Made by a program: the position numbers and the translations under genes. The notes below the pieces were generated by a model. The model worked only from the letters and a program-made list of their open reading frames with translations. It searched no databases and was not told the DNA's origin. A DNA stretch of 64,000 bases from Petrosia ficiformis (lineage: Eukaryota > Porifera > Demospongiae > Haplosclerida > Petrosiidae), in the NCBI GenBank assembly GCA_947044365.1, contig OX345636.1, positions 8,700,001 through 8,764,000 of the forward strand, read 5' to 3'. Below, in pieces: positions 1 to 10,639 of the stretch; within the stretch, counting starts at the first letter, position 1; each line of letters begins with the position of its first letter.

Positions 1-80
1 AGAAAACAAGAGCTTGTTGCCTTTCTAAACTAGGTCTCAAGAATTAAGTTTGGCCAAACTAAAAGGAAACATTGGTTACC

Positions 81-120
81 CATAGTGTTACAGAGTCCCT
101 TCGTACTCTGTAACACTATG
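81..120. repeat. Perfect 16-bp inverted repeat (hairpin)
   Basis: Arms 81-96 and 105-120 are perfectly complementary around an 8-nt loop. This may be a micro-foldback element or the collapsed ends of a MITE. I see no coding or splice role. Confidence 0.7.
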
Positions 121-1313
121 AGTTGTATATGATAAGATAGTTCTTTTTGTTAAAATATCTGTATCTTTTTTTTAGCTTCAAATAATATATGAAGCTGAAT
201 ATTTGCTGATTTACTATATAATGTTCATTATGATGGTTTTAAGACTATTTTCTAATAATATGCAGCAACAGAAGGTTGATATATGTTGTGGGCGAGAATG
301 TGTTAATGCAAATATAATGCTGATCAAGAATAATTACATGGGTGAGTTTATTAACCTCATAGAGAATACAGTTAGAGGGTTAATAATTGATGAAGTACGA
401 GAAAGATCAATCTATCGTTGAGCATTCGTTTGGCACAACTCCTCCAATGTAATATGCTGCAGTACAGTTGTGACTACTACATTCTTTGATGGTCAACTAT
501 TGATGGATTACGCTACATGTGTGATAAACGGGGTATACGTACATGTAATTGTTGATACAAGTTACATGTACATGTACATAAGTGTCACTTTGTTTGTATA
601 TCACTTGTTACATGCGACTTAGACACAGGAGTGTATCCACAAGATTTTGAGTTGTCTTATGCTAGGTAACAGTTTGTGGAAAACGTCTGGGGAACCCTGT
701 CCACTTTGATGGTAAAATTAAAAGTGGGTGTAAATGATCCAACAGTGGCTGTGCCAGTATACATATATTAATTACATCTGGCAATGAATAAAATTTCAGC
801 ACTTGTATCCAATTTGTGGTTTATACATGAATGGTCGGCAGCCTGTGTTGGGCCAATATATATTTCAAATATCGTTGACAAAGAGATTTCTGAGTTTGCA
901 TGATTTAGTTAATTGTAATTCTTGTTACTGTTGTAGTACTCTAGACTTGTGGTTTTTCGTACCAACAGGAATAGTTGATACATTCACACTATGTTTGTGA
1001 ACTGATCAAATGTAATTTTTATCAAATGTTTATTATTAGATGTTTTCTATAGTAAGCTCTATTTGGTTGTATTCAATTAGATAATTCACTACACTTTTTA
1101 CATATTAAATTTTAGTGGATTCCTTTACTAAATGGCCAAATAGCTTATAAACCTCATATACATACTTCAGTTCATGACTTGCGTATGAACAGCAATTTTT
1201 GGGGGGGGCCATTCCTACATAGACAGTACTACTATACTCTCTGATTATCAATAATAAAGATATGCAGGAGGTACGTATAAGTTTATAAATTAATATGTGC
1301 TATTTACAATTAC
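121..1313. other. Non-coding left flank of copy A
   Basis: From about 560 this matches 50330-51668, minus the gypsy fragment. The short ORFs here have no family features. It is either 3' flank or an intron leading to further MATH exons outside the window. Confidence 0.5.
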
Positions 1314-1838
1314 CTGTTGGCAAAACAATTTTAGCCACTTTAAAACATAGTACATCATTACGAAGAAAGGCCGTTTTTTTCACAGGATTATAATCGAGGT
1401 CAACATGAGAGATGAAGGTATGATATCCCCATCCTGTTGGTGCTCTGTCCCCTTCACTAACACGCTGAGATGAGGTTAGCGGTGTGTTGTTATCAAAGGG
1501 AATTATATACTCCACATGACCTTTATCCTCCCTCCAGTTCATAAGTTGAATGGTGATGTCACCTTTGAATGGCCATTTCAGTTGTACATCATACGCACCT
1601 TTCATTAAAAACAGACGAACTGAAACGTGTGTACCTTTTCCCTGGCCCACACCATTGGCATCAACTCTTATCTGCACTTTGTATCCACCTCTTCCAGTAT
1701 AGAATGGTGTACTATACCAAATATTGTTGATTTTCTTGTGTTCAGTAAAATTGGTCATGTTTATTATAAATGGTGGAATAGCATGAGATGACATTGTAGT
1801 TTTAGGAGGAGGTGGATACCAAATGGGAACTACAATTC
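1314..1838 (-). CDS. TRAF-like copy A, exon 3: MATH (TRAF-C) domain
   Basis: This 525-nt exon (175 codons) opens phase 1 after TTACAG with the WYPPPP segment. It then reads the MATH hallmarks FYTGRGGYK, RVDANG, GKGTHVS, LMKG and WPF, and an LMNWRED strand. A strong phase-1 donor (ACAG|GTAATT) sits five codons before an in-frame TAG. The exon is therefore symmetrical (1-1) and may be internal. It differs from its copy B counterpart at only about two bases, both amino-acid changing. Confidence 0.85.
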
Positions 1839-4800
1839 CTGTAATAAAATAATCAACTGGTTATTAATTATATTTTAATAATTATAGTACTTGTAAGTAA
1901 CTACTATATGCTATCAAACTGTGTTAATATTATTTTTTATGAAACACACGTTCAAAGGAATTACCTGATTAGTGTGTATAGGTAATATCACAATGGTTGA
2001 CTTGTCAGTAATAAACTAGGAATGACCTAAATCATCAAAACCGGGCAACATGTACCAATAGTGCTGGCTGGTTTGCACATAATTACATAACCAAAACAAT
2101 TCATGATTTATAGGCAATGATTACCTTATAGCTATGTACTGATATTGTGTGCATTCTGTACTGGATTACATGGCCTATAATACTGCACTGGCAATTCATT
2201 CCTTATAGTAATGTACTGACATTGTGTACATTGTGTACTGGATTACATGGCTTATAGTACTGTACTGGCAATGATTGCCTTATAGTAATATACTTACATT
2301 GTGTGGATTGTGTACTGGCTTATACATGTCTTATAGTAATGTACTGACAATGTATGCTTTATGGTATTGTACTTGCAGTGTGTGCCACATCGTTGTGTGA
2401 AGGCAATACATTTTTTATATTAGTAGTTATTGCAATGCATGCTACTTGCTGATTTAGACATGGTGGTGGGCAATGTTTGCCACTTAGATTTGTAGGTAAT
2501 GCACGCCTTAGTGTAAATTAATGAGCAATGAACACAATTTCTTGGCATACACTGTCTATGAAGCAATAACGGGTATGAATTGGACATGAATTACTACAAG
2601 GTAAATTTGTATAAATTCAGGTAAATTTACGGCCAGTAGCCCACAAATTTACCTGAACGCATGCATACATGCATTTGCTCATCAATACAAATAAGTATAT
2701 GCATTGTCTGGAAATCAATAAGTGCCAAGTGTATGCTGGGGCCACCAGCCATATTGCTCAATGCATTATATGAAACATCAAGTAGCTAACTTTTGTGGGC
2801 TGTTGTAGTAGGTTTTAATAGGGATTGTAGATCAACTAGTTGTAAGCACAATCTAATGGAGATGCCTTGATTGCATTAGGGTGTGTGTTACCAACATTCC
2901 ATCAACATTTAGTAAATTCACATTAGAGTACTGGATTAGTAAATCACCATTATAGTACTGAGTGGTGAATGCACATACAGTCCCCAATTCTTAGTCATGT
3001 GCAATATGCTAGTCTTGCTCTGTTTCATTACTATTGTATGTTATTTAACATTCTACATTCCATGGTTGTCTGTGATTGATGGTTGTCTGTGATTGTAGCT
3101 ATAATTTGTTGACAAAGCTAGGCAACACCCACTGGCTGGTTTTCTGCCAAAAATTCATGAACTCTTGAATCAAACATGTATGATACCCACACAACCACCA
3201 TGAAGGGTGTTACCCGACCAGTCCCATTACTTACAAGCATTATCATAATTATTCAAGTTATTAATTATCTGGCATTTTTATATAATAAGTCAATAAAAGC
3301 AATATGAGAACATCACTTGATGCATGTATGTGAAAAACAATTCAATAAAGAAAAAAAGGGAGGGGGAAGGGAAATAGTATGTTTAAACATTTTGATACTT
3401 CTTAATTAAGAGATCTAGAACAGGTTCATGTGCCATTAATACCACTATTGACTTTGGTGCCTGTCTTAAACTGGTCCATTACTGATGCTTTGATTGTTAA
3501 TGTAATATATATTGGACCAGACAGTGATATCTTTGTATAAAGGGTGACGTTTGAGATAAACATGTTCAACAATGAGGGAACCCATTTATCTGATCTAAGA
3601 CCATTGAAGGCTAAACAAACTAGATATAAGGATTGATTTGAGATGTCCAACAGTCATTAATCAAGGCAGACTTTCTCCCACCTGAAGTACAACAGCATAT
3701 TATACTTATTATTTGGTTTACTTATACCTTTAAAAAGATGTTGTAGAACTTATTTCAAGCAGAATGCGTAGCTTCTGACAAGCATCTTTCCTGATCTGTA
3801 GACCTTGAGGCTCGAGCACACATTATACGTATAATGTACCATGCCATTAATTGACCTTGAGGCTCGAGCACACGTTCTACGTATAATGTACCATGCCATT
3901 AATTGACCAAGCCCCCTGGAATGATGCATTTTCTCTAATTGCATATGCAACTTATAATCGCATATGCATATGTAACATGAACAATGTTATAATATATAAA
4001 CATACATTGAACCCATGGAAAAAGACCATAATTGTTTTGTCATGGAAGGACATTTCTAACTATTGTATCCTCTGTGTTTTGAGCCCAAGTAATGTAATAC
4101 AATTTGTTTTGATGTAGCTGCAATACAATGCAAATTAATGTAACTGTTAGTTGTGAAATTTTAATATGTGATGCTAGTGGATGACTATTAAATATGTCTT
4201 AATTGTTGTGTACTTGTCTGATATGCAGTGGTGCACCTGAATTGTAATCACAGTTGGTGTATAGAATCTCTATCATACTCACAGTTCACTTGTTATAAAT
4301 GTACTTTATTGTTACATTTTAGCATTCTCACTTCATCATGTACATAACTATTTATTACAATAATAATTATACATGTACAATACCTTTCATTTGTGATAAC
4401 TGTTGTTTCAATTGTAGTATTCTACGGGAATTGTGTAAATCATTGGCTTGTAGTTGTGCTAGTAGTTCTTCGTGATCTCTGTTTATTTTCTCATCTAGCT
4501 TCCTCAGTTCTGTGAGCTCTTCTTCCATCAGCTGGTGTAGCTTATCTGCCCTTTCGCGTACCATTTTAAACTCCCTCATCATTTCTTCCTTGCCTTCCAT
4601 GAACTCATGTTCCATTTCTCTTCCATATCTCTCATAAGCTTCTTCTAATATCTCTTCACACTCTTCCTCTGTAACATCCTCTAGTAACATCATCAGCTCA
4701 TCCGGAACTGTCTGGACTCTTTCTTTTCTGCTTGCTTCAACCTTCTCTTGCAGCATATCGATTTCCTCTTGTATTATATTGGTTTCACTAGTTGTCTCCT

Positions 4801-5684
4801 CCACATATAGACACTCATTAGTAAGGTGTCTCTCTAGATCACCCAGCTCTCCCACCCATTCACACCCTTTCTCATTGTTTGTACAACGAAGTCTCAATTT
4901 CAATAGTTCACCATGTTGTTTTCTATTAAATATGTTAGCATACTCTTTTGTATTACAAGAGGGACATGACTGTTTATTTGCTCTAGTATGGTCTATACAC
5001 ACCTGAAAATATCAATCATTATAATAGTAATTAATATTATTAGTTGTGATTTGTTTATATATAAATTATGATTATTTTCATGTTGTACTGAGTATTCTAT
5101 ATACATGTATGTTACTGTGCAAGCGAAAATCTTATTTGAATTTCACGTTTTTTGTTGAACTGCTCATTTCTCAGTCGACTAGTGCCAGAATTTAACTAAA
5201 TTCTGTATCTAAGCAGTTATCTTAGTGAGTTGAAAGTTTTATTAGTTTTGCTAATAAGATGACTGAAAAATATAACCAATTTTGACACAAATTAAAAATC
5301 ATTTAAGACTGTTTCTTTTTTTTTTTGGCATACACAGTCTGGAGCTCACAGCCCTTGATAATGTGTTTCAAGAGCAGAAAAAACAGCACTATAATGTTAC
5401 AATAAGCATGAGGTACATGTATGTGTAGTATTTAAATTATAATTCTGTACAATAATAATTATCATTTTGGATTAGTTCACTGGTTAGAATTCTTCATAAT
5501 AATGATAATTATACTTTACCTGACAAATAGGAGTTCCACAACACACTAATACATGTGGTTCTCTGACTACTAACAGACACACTGGACAATGAGGTGATTC
5601 TGGAGGAAGATCAAGAAAGAGATGATCTTCATATCCACCAGTATGTAGTGATTCATAAACAGTGATATTAGAAATAGCCATCAT
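1314..5684 (-). CDS. TRAF-like RING/zinc finger/MATH adaptor, copy A (gene model, three visible exons)
   Basis: Exons 5684-5520, 5002-4384 and 1838-1314 join in frame (phase 0, then phase 1) through consensus CAG|GT donors and TTTCAG or TTACAG acceptors. The product has a RING finger (residues about 33-71), one TRAF-type zinc finger (95-119), a long charged coiled coil (about 125-258) and a MATH/TRAF-C domain (from about 280). This is the classic TRAF architecture, but with a single zinc finger. TRAF proteins trimerise through the coiled coil and MATH domain, bind receptor tails, and may act as E3 ubiquitin ligases through the RING; that role is inferred from the family. The last visible exon ends either at an in-frame stop at about 1300 or at a good phase-1 donor (ACAG|GTAATT). 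In the latter case the gene continues past the left edge, as copy B appears to do into more MATH exons. Confidence 0.8.
1839..4383. other. Copy A intron between coiled-coil and MATH exons
   Basis: This is an intron of about 2.5 kb. At 2130-2400 it has a few units of the CTTATAGTAATGTACTGACA minisatellite that is greatly expanded in copy B. At 3426-3650 there is a small ORF region also present in copy B, and about 3728-4027 is a mobile-element insertion absent from copy B. Confidence 0.6.
3728..4027 (+). mobile_element. Truncated copy of the 447-bp GGCCC-ended element
   Basis: The sequence around CCATTAATTGACC-AAGCCCCC and the CCATGGAAAA end is shared with the elements at 6054-6500, 22871-23369 and 45705-46061. 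It includes an internal partial duplication of about 57 bp. Copy B lacks the insert at 55060, which gives an empty site. Confidence 0.6.
4384..5002 (-). CDS. TRAF-like copy A, exon 2: RING end, TRAF zinc finger, coiled coil
   Basis: This 619-nt exon starts right after a TTTCAG acceptor with VCIDH, completing the RING (Cys57, CPSC at 68-71). A TRAF-type zinc finger follows: Cys95-x6-Cys102, the GCEW motif, then His114-x4-Cys119. The rest is strongly charged and Glu/Lys/Leu-rich heptad-like sequence, expected to form the coiled coil. The exon ends AAAG|GTATTG (phase 1), matching the phase-1 MATH exon. The few residues read past the donor are intron. Confidence 0.85.
5520..5684 (-). CDS. TRAF-like copy A, exon 1: start and RING N-terminal half
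   Basis: This 165-nt exon (55 codons) begins with two adjacent ATGs. An in-frame TAG lies 18 nt upstream of the first, which supports this start. It carries CPVC (Cys33, Cys36), Cys48-Cys49 and Cys54, the first part of a RING finger, and ends phase 0 on CAG|GTAAAG. Where canonical RINGs have His (C-x-H) this protein has Thr51, with an extra Cys next to Cys49. The paralogous exon in copy B has the same substitution. Confidence 0.8.
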
Positions 5685-6053
5685 AGGAAGTGTAGTATAC
5701 TATGACACACCCAAAATACCTAATCTAGTTATGTATTTCACACTCTACTATTATCTAATCATAAGTGTACACTCAACATCATGAAAAGATAATCATCTTT
5801 ACTATAATTATATCATTATTAGAAATATGAAATGTAATATTGAAATTAGTATAACACAAACTACAATAGATAAATTTACTATCATTGATTTAGTATTATT
5901 GAATAATACATTATACACACTATAACAAGATTAAAGCCAGTACAGTGAGCATTTAGTATTCATTATAATATTATATTATCTTGAAGTTGATTGTAGTCCA
6001 TCTCTAGGTCAATATCAGATGCTGTATATATAATTATGATAGGGTTATAATAA

Positions 6054-6500
6054 GTGTATATAGAGATAAAATTCATCCCTATGATTGCTTTACAAATTTA
6101 AGTGAAGACAAAAGTATCTCTATGACTGCTTTGTGGTGTCCAGCATTCAGTAATCATGGCTGACTTTATCAAGCATGAAAGACAACAGCTTATTATAGTG
6201 ATTATCTACTCTCTTGTAGAACATTAGGAATATATTTCAGGCAAAATAGATAGCTATTAGTTCCAGTTTCTATGTAAGCTACTTAGGTACAGGCAGCTTT
6301 CTTTCTGCTGGTCTGTAGAGATCGAGCGCGCATTCTTTTACATGCCCCACCCATTAATTGACCGAGCCCCCGGGAATGACGCAACTTCCTTAACTACGTA
6401 TACAACGCATACTCGCACAAGTGGACACAAGAATATATATATATATACATATATACATTAAACCCCGTGGAAAACAATCATAGGAATGGCCCTACGGGCC
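6054..6500 (+). mobile_element. 447-bp non-autonomous element, full length
   Basis: Comparison with the empty site in copy B at about 57047 places an insertion between two ATAATAA copies (6047-6053 and 6501-6507). The element starts GTGTATATAGAG and ends in the palindrome GGCCCTACGGGCC. It has no terminal inverted repeats or coding capacity. The class is unknown; the terminal hairpin recalls Helitron ends but the CTRR terminus is missing. Confidence 0.7.
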
Positions 6501-6507
6501 ATAATAA

Positions 6508-7316
6508 TTATATTTATTATGAAATTCATTTTTCTTACTTTCAAATGTGTATTGTTGATGATGAATATCTTGAGAAATATCTTGTATATCTGAAAATTAT
6601 AAAACTAATTACTATAAAGTATAATGAGAATTTATTATAGTACATTATAATTATAATGTATTATAATACCATGGTACATGGGCAACACCATGGGGCTCAT
6701 AAGAAGAGGTAATTACTTTACAGTTTACATAAAGGGAATACTTGTCTCCAGTTTCAAGTGTTATAGTAGATAATTCAAGTGTACTAAGTGTTTGTTTTCA
6801 GTTAGTGTCCTCTCTACATCACTTGTAAAGACTTCCCCTTGTGAACCTTAATTGCATTCCATTGATAAATTTTATAATCACCATGGAGATATCTTCCACA
6901 CTAATTAGCCTGTGTGGGAAATGTTGTCTTGTCTCAACCACATTTCCCACAGATAGTATAAGTCAATATGTCTACCTCTTATATAAATTATTATGCTGCT
7001 ATCGTATACATCATAATGCTATTATCATACCTTGAATATAATCATGTTTCCTAACGGAACTAGTCATTTTATCGATACTCCAATCAATATATCCCATATT
7101 TGTAATGAGTAGCAATATTATCTGTATAATAATTATAATGATATCACACTTATTAATATGTCAGGATAAACCTGAATATCAGGAGTATCAGGTGATCAAT
7201 ACTCAATGTCTTTTGAATACCTAGCTTATCACACTATAGACTGTATGATATTACATACAAAACAGTTTGGTCAGTCAGTTTGTTATCTCAGTTACAATTT
7301 ATAATATATTATAATT
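6508..7316. other. Upstream flank of TRAF copy A
   Basis: AT-rich DNA matching 57047-57870 of copy B. Short ORFs are not conserved in frame. It may hold 5' regulatory sequence, but I recognise no specific site. Confidence 0.4.
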
Positions 7317-7925
7317 CAAGTGCTAGTATATTATATTACTATACTATCAGTACATACAGTAATACACATAATATATCATATATAATATAATTCAAGTGTT
7401 AGTATATTATATTACTATACTATCAGTACATACAGTAATACACATAATATATCATTTATAATATAATTCAAGTGCTAGTATATTATATTACTATACTATC
7501 AGTACATACAGTAATACACATAATATATCATTTATAATATAATTCAAGTGTTAGTATATTATATTACTATACTATCAGTACATACAGTAATACACATAAT
7601 ATATCATATATAATATAATTCAAGTGCTAGTATATTATATTACTATACTATCAGTACATACAGTAATACACATAATATATCATATATAATATAATTCAAG
7701 TGCTAGTATATTATATTACTATACTATCAGTACATACAGTAATACACATAATATATCATATATAATATAATTCAAGTGTTAGTATATTATATTACTATAG
7801 TATCAGTACATACAGTAATACACATAATATATCATATATAATATAATTCAAGTGTTAGTATATTATATTACTATACTATCAGTACATATAGTAATACACA
7901 TAATATATCATTTATACAGCATACT
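7317..7925. repeat. 76-bp minisatellite, eight units
   Basis: Units begin with CAAGTGYTAGTATATTATAT at 7317, 7393, 7469, 7545, 7621, 7697, 7773 and 7849. The paralogous site at 57870-57965 has only about one and a half units. Confidence 0.9.
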
Positions 7926-8130
7926 AATGTTAATACAATGTAAATAGCATATTACCTGTGGTGTGTTATTATCATTCCATTTCAAACATTGTATAAACAA
8001 CAGATGCTACTTACTCATTTCAGAGTAATAAGTATAAACATGATTTTGTACCTATAATAACAAATAACATCTCTTGTATCCCAGAGAATTACTATGGGAT
8101 TTGTGTTTGAAATACAATGTCCATTCATTA

Positions 8131-8895
8131 TTACCCTCGCCGCGTAGCGTAGGCGGAAGGGTACGGTAATCGTTTTGTCTGTGTGTCTGTCTGTCTGTCT
8201 GTTAGCACTTTTTCTGGAAAAATAAAAACATTGACAATTCAAACGGGGTACTGGTAGACTTCAAATTATACAAGGAAAAAAAATAACGTAGGAATTCTTC
8301 TAAAACCTTTTGGTTCTAAAGTTATGACAATTTTTATAACTCACAGTTACCGTTTCACAACTTTAAGATGAAACGAGGGCGATAACGAGAGTAAATATGG
8401 ACACACAAAACACAAGTGATCCTGTTTCATGGCTGTCGCTAGCCAAGAAACACTTCAAACCAAAAACAATCGAGGTAATGGTTGCTACTATACCACCATT
8501 GATGCAAGATAGAAAGCTACCTAGCTCCACCTACAGGTATGGGCATGCGTCATGTACTAAACACGTGGTAGAGGCGATTCAATAGTCAATACGTTTTCAC
8601 ACGGAGACTTTAGAGGTAGACTTGAGAACTTCTTCATTGTTTGAGAATTAGATGTAAGATATAATTATATACAAATTATACATTTCATTGATATCCTTAT
8701 TTTGTCTTTTAAGATATAAAGTTATAACAGTTTTAATTAATGCCCATAAATGTTTTTCTAATTTATATATCTATTCCATGTAACAAAAGTATTGTTTGTT
8801 TCATACACAAACTTTATTATATTTTGAAAAAAATTGTAGTGCTTTGTATTACTTTGCCATGTAGGCGAGGGTCCCGTCCCGACGGCGCTCGTTTA
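8131..8895. mobile_element. ACCCTCGCC repeat element, uninterrupted copy
   Basis: It begins TTACCCTCGCCGCGTAGCG, with a subterminal palindrome TACCCT...AGGGTA, then a short (GTCT)n tract. It ends near GTAGGCGAGGGTCCCGTCCC. The ends share the inverted 9-mer ACCCTCGCC. An ORF of 62 codons inside is not preserved in the copy at 18549. This is a non-autonomous element of uncertain class. Confidence 0.65.
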
Positions 8896-9336
8896 GTATA
8901 GTAATCATTGTGCATGTCTCTATGCAAACATGTCAGGTTGGAATATATTATATATTGTACCTCTGTAACTCAGTTTCTTGATAAAACATCACAAATATTG
9001 AAGATACTTTCTTGAGTCCATGGCCTTCCTGGAATCCATTTTATCTTTTAAAGAGCGCACACCTACATGTATTAATATGAGATGCGAATATCATTTAGCG
9101 ATTTATTTTCAATATTTATTTCTTCTATGGAAATTTTTCTATTTTACGGTATACATAGAATTAACACAAACATTATGTAATCATTGTTATGTAATAATAA
9201 CACATTATACTATTAATTTTAGTACTTAGTGGTAGTTGCCATAGTAATAAAACTAGTATGTACATGTACTGTTGTACTAAAATACAAAAAGGACATATTT
9301 ACTGATTATTAGAGGAAAATATTAAATGCTTGCAGT

Positions 9337-9710
9337 TTATCTTTTCACATAGGAAATAATACCCGTAGTTGGATGATGGAGCTTCCTGGCCTGGGATACC
9401 AGTCACACAACTTTCGTTTATCTTCTTTTATGAATAGTGAGCATGAAGGGTTTGATGAAAATTAACTCACTACATTCAGGAAGATATTATTACCTCATTT
9501 ATATAATCTGCAGTTTATCTTTTCACATAGGAAATAAAACCCGTAGTTAAATCATAATGGATGATGGAGCTTCCTGGCCTGGGATACCAGTCACACAACT
9601 TTCGTTTATCTTCTTTTATGAAACAGTTGAATAGCGAGTTTATTTTCATCAAACCCTTCATGGTTTGATGAAAATGAACTCGCTATTCAGGAAGATATTA
9701 TTACCTCTGC
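9337..9710. repeat. Tandem pair (about 175 bp) with a long hairpin in the second unit
   Basis: The block containing GAGCTTCCTGGCCTGGGATA occurs twice. The second unit carries a 27-bp inverted repeat (9629-9655 and 9662-9688, one mismatch, 6-nt loop). The first unit keeps only a remnant of it. Confidence 0.8.
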
Positions 9711-10185
9711 TATTGATTTTATTTATTATTAAACAAGATCTTAATTCCTTACATATGATATAATGTTATAGACATTCATTTTCTTCTATCATCTGATCAC
9801 TTGTAGTGGACATTGTCTGCGACTTCTGTTGGGTCAACTGGAATACACGGCACCTCATTAAAATTCATTGGACACACCCCTCGATCCTAGGCCTCTTATC
9901 GTTAGGGTTTTAATCAGTGTCAATTTAAACTATTGCCACGCCTACTTCCGGTGACGTAATTCCAGTTGATCCGCTTCGAGCTTCACTATTGAACCTGACG
10001 TGGCACACCCATTGTAGTTTCATGTGCCAGTCTCGATCCCAATCAGAATCAGTTTGAGACTTTTGTTAGACTCCTCAATCGCAATACGACAGCTCAGACC
10101 TAAACTCCTCTTGATGTTTCTGTCTCGATTCCAATCACTGGCAATCAGAATCAGGTTGGGATTTTACTATTTTAGATCTTCCAGT

Positions 10186-10612
10186 AGTTTGATGGGCGAT
10201 ACGACAATTTTGATTTCGATACGATTCCGATTACTTTTCTTCCCAGTATCGATGGTATCGAGTACGATACCGAGTTATAAAGAGTGCGCATGCGCACGTA
10301 GTAATACTTTGGGGCGTGGCAAGCCAAAGCCTTTGCAATTTGATTGTGTGCCACCATGACGGTGTTTTAATTATTACTGCAATCTTCATAACCTGTTTTA
10401 ATTTTAAAATTTTAAATTTTTTAAATTTTAAGTCATTTTTAATTAACGCAGCGCGCTTTTAGAATAATAATTATTAAGTAATATTAACGTTAAGTGGGTG
10501 TGGTCTTTGGTATCGACTGTGTTCGGTTCTGATTCCTGTACTCGGTGCCATTACATCTGCTCCTGGAATCGAAGTATCGAGTACTTGAGTATCGGTATCG
10601 CCCATCATAAGA
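10186..10612. mobile_element. Probable MITE with TGATGGGCGATAC ends
   Basis: A 13-bp terminal inverted repeat (TGATGGGCGATAC near 10189, its complement near 10600) flanks many TATCGA-type subterminal repeats and a GCGCATGCGC palindrome. No clear target duplication was found. Confidence 0.5.
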
Positions 10613-10639
10613 CTAAGACTTCCAGCACCAGGTGCTGCA

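Larger units (their letters stand above)
560..10150. repeat. Segmental duplication, copy A side
   Basis: Exons, introns and about 4 kb of upstream DNA of TRAF copy A match the region around 49.6-61.15 kb in the same order and orientation. Intronic identity is high between 1240 and 5700 and decays further upstream (matches near 7985/58915, 8940/59790, 9780/60780, 10040/61090). Boundaries are approximate. Confidence 0.8.

Noticed and set aside
4779..5006. Plus-strand ORF opposite the coiled-coil exon
   Set aside because: Antisense shadow of the TRAF-like exon 2.
7317..7925. CRISPR-like regular array
   Set aside because: Units are direct repeats without unique spacers, in an intron-bearing eukaryotic context.
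10024..10359. 111-codon plus ORF with opposite-strand ORF
   Set aside because: Spans the boundary of a TATCGA-rich MITE; no conserved counterpart in copy B.
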